NCBI GenBank assembly: GCA_028554755.1
Contig: JAPTOF010000010.1
Location: 3,394,001-3,458,000 of the forward strand
DNA: 64,000 nt
Reading direction: 5' to 3'
Source of the DNA: Cordia subcordata
Lineage: Eukaryota > Streptophyta > Magnoliopsida > Boraginales > Cordiaceae
Shown here: positions 59,329 through 64,000 of the stretch, one piece after another
Layout of the letters: every line of letters starts with the position of its first letter
Position numbering within the stretch: the stretch's first letter is position 1
The notes under the pieces: model-generated
The model's input: the letters and a program-made list of their open reading frames with translations, nothing else
What the model was told of the DNA's origin: nothing
Database searches by the model: none
Translations under genes and position numbers: made by a program

Positions 59329-59679
59329 GTATGGCTAGTGCTTACGGAATCACCTCTTTTTACTTTGTCAATATAAAAGGTATGGAATTAAAGCGCGTTT
59401 GAATTGGTTTTTTTTCAAAAGATCTTTGTTTAACAGCTTTTAAAAAATAACTTTTTTTAATAAATTAAAAATTTTGACTTTCAAAAAAAGTTGTATTTGA
59501 ACTTTTTTTCAGAGTTTCAATTTTTTTGAAAATCAAATTAAATAATTATTACAAATTTAATGTAACTTTTTTAAGAAAAAAAATATTTTTTCTTAAAAAA
59601 AAAACCAATCCAAACAGGCTCTTAGTATGGCTAGTGCTTACCGAATCACCTCTTTTTACTTTCTCAATATAAAAGCTAT
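59329..59679. repeat. 55-bp direct repeats bracketing a MITE
   Basis: GTATGGCTAGTGCTTACGGA then ATCACCTCTTTTTACTTTGT, CAATATAAAAGGTAT at 59329-59383 recurs at 59625-59679 with four or so substitutions. The repeats lie on either side of the MITE at 59391-59622 and are far longer than a normal target duplication. Confidence 0.85.
59391..59622. mobile_element. MITE between the 55-bp repeats
   Basis: The ends GCGCGTTTGAATTGGTTTTT and AAAAAACCAATCCAAACAGG are inverted, with an A/T-rich centre. It is the same family as the MITEs in the PIG-P gene. Confidence 0.72.
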
Positions 59680-60569
59680 TTACTCATGCAAATGTAGAAT
59701 CCTAAACCTCTCCCCAAAAACAACTTACCAGAAGCTTTCAGATTTCAAATACTTTTTTGTTTTAGATTTTGGAGATTTGGCAAAGTCAAACGCGTTGACA
59801 ATTAAAATTTGCGGGTACAAAAGAGTTCGTATAATACGTATATATAAGCCAAAAAAACATGAATAGCTTTTGTTTTCCCATAAATTATCAGAGAATAAGC
59901 AGATGTAACATTTGCAATGCTTAAAACAACTAAGAAGCCCATAGAGAGATTCTGTGGCTCTAGAAGTCTCTATTGGTAGCTTTCAAAATCCCATTCTTGT
60001 CTGGTCCCAATGTTGAAAAGTGGCAATTATGAATTATTGTTCAATGATTGCCACAACAGCATGTTGACTGCTTTTTGCCCTTTTGCTGACATGACTATTT
60101 TGATCATACACTAAGATTCATTTTCACTGCAATTTCCATAAACTTTCTTCCCACCAATAAGCACCACCTTTGATTTTTCCATCTCCATATAAAGACAAGA
60201 AGCAAACACATGAAAATTATCCAAAACAAGAGAGAGAGATATAAAGAAATGTTGACATTTTTCATATATTATTCAAAAGGTACGCGTATAAAATAACTCC
60301 GTTTCAAAATGGCAGTTTTTAATGTAACTTCTGCACCAGTTAAATAGTTCACCTAACAGAATCTTGACAATTGAAAATACATTTTCAAGTACCAGATAGA
60401 TGTACTTGCAACCCCACATTTCAGTTAGTGTGTGTGTGTGGGGATGGAGTGGAGGGGTAGGCGTGAGAGAGACTAGTCTATTCCTTCTGAAAGCTATAAA
60501 TTAGCAACAAACCTTGAGCCCACTCAGTCACATTTGAGGGACCATTTCTTTTGGCAAATATCAAATCCC
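59680..60569 (+). other. upstream region of the second Ca2+-ATPase-like gene
   Basis: No gene is seen. A G-rich patch with (TG)n lies at about 60427-60470. The frame is open upstream of the chosen ATG as far as a TTG at 60534, but that is not a plausible plant start. Confidence 0.4.
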
Positions 60570-63500
60570 ATGTGTGAGGTTTTGCAGGTGAGCTTTGACG
60601 GAGTAGAGTTGGCTCCTGTTCCCAGCACAGCACGGAAGAGATGGCGCGTAGCTTATACAACTGTTTATAGCACAAGGGCCTTGCTCTCTCTAGCCACAAG
60701 AGAGATTGCAGCTGATCCCCAAGATGATCTGTTTGAGGATCTTTTGCAGTCTCCATCTTATGCAGTGGTGGATGTCGAACCAGACGGTTTCCCCATCGAC
60801 CCGACTACCTTCAACAAGCTCGTTGAGGAGAAGAACCTTGAATTGCTTCATCAAATTGGAGGGGTTGAAAGGGTGGCCTTAGCTCTCGACACAAATGCAA
60901 AGATGGGGATTCAAGGCCATGCTGCAGATCTTGACAGCCGACGCCAAGTCTATGGTTCAAACATATTCCAAAGGCCACCTCCAAGAACCTGGAAAATCGT
61001 GTTGGAGACCTTGAAAGATCCCATCATCATCGTCCTGCTCATATGTGCAGCACTTTCCCTTGGTTTCGGCATCAAAAAACACGGGACAAAAGGATGGTCG
61101 GATGGGGGAAGCATATTTGTTGCAGTCGTTCTAGTCATCACCATCACTGCTTTAAGCAATATCTGGCCTAGAAGACAATTCTACAAGCTATCAAAAGCTT
61201 TTGACAGTATCCCCATTGAGGTCATAAGAAATGGGCAAAAGCAGCGAATTTCCATATTTGAAGCCGTTGTTGGAGATGTTGTTTGCTTGAAAGTTGGAAA
61301 TCAAGTTCCTGCAGATGGCCTGTATACAACTGGAGAGTCCTTGAAGGTGGACGAATCAAACATTACTGCAGAAAAGGAACCCGTGCAGATCAATCACACC
61401 CAGAATCCATTCTTGCTTTCTGGTACTGTGGTGACTAATGGTTCTGCTCAAATGATTGTCACCGCTGTGGGCATGAACACTAAAAGGGGAAAGATGATAA
61501 GCCCGCAACGCCATGATTCCACTAAGAGGACACATTTACAAGGGAAGCTACATAAGCTGACCTTACAGATTGCTGTGGTTGGTCTTGTGGTGGCTTCTCT
61601 GGCTCTTCTTGTGTTGTTGATACGTTATTTTATAGGAAATATGCATGACGACAATGGATACTCAGAATTTGCTCCTGGCCAGACAGGTATTCATGAAGTG
61701 TTCAATGCCATCATCGGAATTTTAGCTACACCCATTGCAATTGCATCAGCTGCTATTCCAGAGGGTCTTCTGCTGGCTGTCACGATAACTATTGGATATT
61801 CAACCAAGAAGATGGCAAAAGAACGTGCCTTTGTGAGAATTCTTTCAGCCTGTGAAGTTGCTGGTGCTGTGACTGTGATTTGCACAAATAAAAGGGGCAC
61901 CCTGACACTAAACTGCCTAAAGGTAAGCCAATTTTGGCTAGGCCCGAAGTTGATTGGAAAAGATCTAAGTTCCTCCTCTATTTTATCAGATGTTTTTGAA
62001 TTATTCTGCGAAGGAATTGGCTGCAACAAAGCTGGGGTCCCATCAGAAAATGTCTCAGATGTTAGTGAAAATCAAACTGAAGAGGCAATTCATGATTGGT
62101 GTGACCAAGAAATAGGTATGGACATTGAACGAATGAGGAACAATTATACCGTTCTCCATGATGAGAACCCTGCTCTGCATATGGTCAATGGTGGCATAGT
62201 GATCCAAAAAAAGGCTGACAAAACTGTCCATGTCCACAAGAGGGGAACACCAAGGGAGATACTTGCCTTGTGTTCACATTATTATGAGGAAAATGGGACC
62301 ATAAGTTACATCAATACTTGCACAAGGGAAAGACTGGAGTGCATAATACAAGAGATGGAGAACAATTGCATCCAGTGTATTGCTTTCGCACATAAAAAAA
62401 TTTCCGGAGCAAATGATGAAGACAACAGCAGTGTCCATGCCGATCTTCAAGGAAAGTTTCTGAACTTACTAGGATTTGTAGGTCTGAAAAACCCATGTCG
62501 ACCCAAGGTAAAGGAAGCTTTGGCGATTTTTCAACTTGCTGGAGTAGATATCAAGATGGTCACAAAAGACAATGTGCCCACAGCCAGAGCAGTGGCCATA
62601 GAATGCGGTATAATCAAGCCAAATCAAGACATTGCCCTAGGAGAAGTAGTTGAAGGGGAAGAATTTCGAAATTACGAACCCAATGAGATATCGGAGAAGG
62701 CTGATAAAATACGTGTGGTTGCAAGAGCCACTACATTAGACAAACATCTGATCGTAGATTCCTTGAAAAAGAAAGGTCACGTGGTTGCAGTTACTGGAGA
62801 CAGCATGGATGATGCACCCGCACTTAGGGAAGCTAATGTAGGACTTGCTCTTGGGACTGATGTAACGGACATTGCAAAAGAAAATTCAGACATCATCATC
62901 AATGATGATAACTTTGCTGCTGTGGTCAGTGTCGTGAGATGGGGAAGAGGTATGTATAACAACACCCAAATATTTACCCAATTCCAGCTAACTGCTAGCA
63001 TTGCTTCTCTAGTGATCGACTTTGTGACAACAATTTCTGCTAGCAAGCCTCCAACTATCAAGATTGTTACAGCCATTTCAGCAGGTCAAGTTCCTTATGC
63101 GGCACTTCAGGTACTCTGGGCAAAGGTCATAGTAGGTACACTTGCAGCTGTGGCTCTCACTGTAGAAAAGCCCACGGAAGAGCTAATGAAACAACCACCT
63201 GTAGATTGGAATGGACCTTTCATAACCAATATCATGTGGAGAAATATAGTGAGTCAAGCTCTATATCAGATCATAATTTTGTTGACCATACAGTTCAAGG
63301 GTGAAGAAATCTTTAATCTAAGTCCTAGAGAAAAGGACACCATGATCTTTAACATTTTTGTTCTCTGCCAAGTCTTTATCATTCTCAACACGAGAAAGTT
63401 CGAAAAGAACATCTTCAGGGAGCTGCAGAGAAAGAAATTGTTTTGGGGTATAGTTGGTACAATAGTTCTGCTTCAGGTTGTGATTGTTGAATTATTGAAG

Positions 63501-63665
63501 AGGTTTGCAAATACAGAGAGGTTGAACTGGTGGCAATGGGTTGTTTGTATTGTGTTTGGCATTCTGTCTTGGCCAATTGGTTGGCTGCTAAAAAGCATAC
63601 CAATTCCGCAGAAGCCTTTTCTCAGCTATTGCAGCCGCAGGAACTCAAGTTATAGACACATTTGA
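60570..63665 (+). CDS. catalytically degenerate Ca2+-ATPase paralogue (pseudo-ATPase, ACA12/13-like), intronless
   Basis: An unbroken single exon of 1031 codons is collinear with the ACA gene upstream, including a basic N-terminal calmodulin-type site (ARKRWRVAYTTVYSTRALLS), ten or so membrane segments and the cytosolic domains. The catalytic signatures are altered. The phosphorylation motif DKTGT reads NKRGT (Asn440), TGES reads TAEK (266-269), KGAAE is RGTPR with Arg558 for the ATP-site Lys, ITGDN is VTKDN (Lys666), and TGDGTND is TGDSMDD (742-748). In membrane segments 5 and 6 the Ca2+ ligands Asn, Asn and Asp are Ser810, Lys852 and Gly856; only Glu398 of PEGL in segment 4 is kept. About 14 extra residues (SKPPTIKIVTAIS) sit between segments 5 and 6. 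It cannot follow the normal P-type cycle. A regulatory or scaffold role is inferred; recent decay is the alternative. The ATG at 60570 is the first in frame. Confidence 0.9.
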   Translation: MCEVLQVSFDGVELAPVPSTARKRWRVAYTTVYSTRALLSLATREIAADPQDDLFEDLLQSPSYAVVDVEPDGFPIDPTTFNKLVEEKNLELLHQIGGVERVALALDTNAKMGIQGHAADLDSRRQVYGSNIFQRPPPRTWKIVLETLKDPIIIVLLICAALSLGFGIKKHGTKGWSDGGSIFVAVVLVITITALSNIWPRRQFYKLSKAFDSIPIEVIRNGQKQRISIFEAVVGDVVCLKVGNQVPADGLYTTGESLKVDESNITAEKEPVQINHTQNPFLLSGTVVTNGSAQMIVTAVGMNTKRGKMISPQRHDSTKRTHLQGKLHKLTLQIAVVGLVVASLALLVLLIRYFIGNMHDDNGYSEFAPGQTGIHEVFNAIIGILATPIAIASAAIPEGLLLAVTITIGYSTKKMAKERAFVRILSACEVAGAVTVICTNKRGTLTLNCLKVSQFWLGPKLIGKDLSSSSILSDVFELFCEGIGCNKAGVPSENVSDVSENQTEEAIHDWCDQEIGMDIERMRNNYTVLHDENPALHMVNGGIVIQKKADKTVHVHKRGTPREILALCSHYYEENGTISYINTCTRERLECIIQEMENNCIQCIAFAHKKISGANDEDNSSVHADLQGKFLNLLGFVGLKNPCRPKVKEALAIFQLAGVDIKMVTKDNVPTARAVAIECGIIKPNQDIALGEVVEGEEFRNYEPNEISEKADKIRVVARATTLDKHLIVDSLKKKGHVVAVTGDSMDDAPALREANVGLALGTDVTDIAKENSDIIINDDNFAAVVSVVRWGRGMYNNTQIFTQFQLTASIASLVIDFVTTISASKPPTIKIVTAISAGQVPYAALQVLWAKVIVGTLAAVALTVEKPTEELMKQPPVDWNGPFITNIMWRNIVSQALYQIIILLTIQFKGEEIFNLSPREKDTMIFNIFVLCQVFIILNTRKFEKNIFRELQRKKLFWGIVGTIVLLQVVIVELLKRFANTERLNWWQWVVCIVFGILSWPIGWLLKSIPIPQKPFLSYCSRRNSSYRHI

Positions 63666-64000
63666 TCAGCAATCAAATCATAGGCCAGTTCAGTCTTCCT
63701 GAAAAGCTTTTGTACTTGTTATTTCCTTACATAATATTTGGTTTTCCACTTTAACATGTTTACTATCACTGATGAAGTAGCTTATTAAGAATTTAGCGCC
63801 CATCTTACAAGTCTTGCAGTATTTGATATACCAACCCAGAGAACACAAGCAATGGACCTCAATACAGGAAATAAAATCTAAAGGGTTATGCTAATTCTTA
63901 GAAATCATGGCAGAAGTCTATTGCTTAATTTAAAACCAACATATGTAGCCCATCTCTAATCAAGATAGTATCTGTTAACATCTAACATTCAACTTATTGA
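63666..64000. other. 3' flank of the Ca2+-ATPase-like gene
   Basis: Probable 3' untranslated region and intergenic DNA. AATAAAA at about 63870 could serve as a polyadenylation signal. Nothing else is recognised. Confidence 0.4.

Noticed and set aside
60534..60569. N-terminal extension of the pseudo-ATPase to 1043 residues
   Set aside because: The codon at 60534 is TTG; the first in-frame ATG is at 60570, so 1031 residues is the supported length.

Overview
The window is nuclear DNA from a flowering plant. Genes are split by AT-rich GT-AG introns, intergenic DNA is full of short terminal-inverted-repeat transposons, and the proteins are plant-type: heat stress factor, ELIP, plant p24-beta and autoinhibited Ca2+-ATPases. 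A eudicot fits best; I cannot name the species.

Layout. 1-5.5 kb: AT-rich intergenic DNA with a tandem duplication, then a heat-shock-element cluster and TATA box. 5.5-7.3 kb: class A heat stress transcription factor (+). 9.4-9.9 kb: a DNA-binding-domainless relic of the same family (+). 10-14 kb: MITEs and a long-TIR element. 14.2-23.7 kb: 18-exon dymeclin gene (+). 25.4-29.2 kb: PIG-P of GPI-anchor synthesis (-). 30.4-31.8 kb: ELIP with a light/ABA-type promoter (-). 31.9-33 kb: CACTA-like element with a second element nested in it. 34-36.4 kb: aldo-keto reductase pseudogene (-). 37.7-40.4 kb: p24-beta cargo receptor (+). 40.4-46.7 kb: duplicated debris containing copies of the last p24 exon, an F-box pseudogene and two further F-box 3' remnants, a plastid rpl22-derived fragment and an orphan first exon. 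47-51.7 kb: transposon remnants. 51.7-54.9 kb: intronless plasma-membrane-type Ca2+-ATPase (ACA12/13-like, +). 55-60 kb: repeats and a Mutator-like TIR element. 60.6-63.7 kb: a second intronless ACA paralogue (+).

The most striking feature is the second ACA. Its reading frame is uninterrupted over 1031 codons, yet the phosphorylated Asp is Asn and several other catalytic motifs and three of four membrane Ca2+ ligands are replaced. It looks like a pseudo-ATPase beside a catalytically complete paralogue. The HSF pair (a full gene plus an oligomerisation-domain-only copy) follows a similar theme. Most other genes are ordinary housekeeping or stress genes with no evident shared pathway, as expected for a plant chromosome segment.
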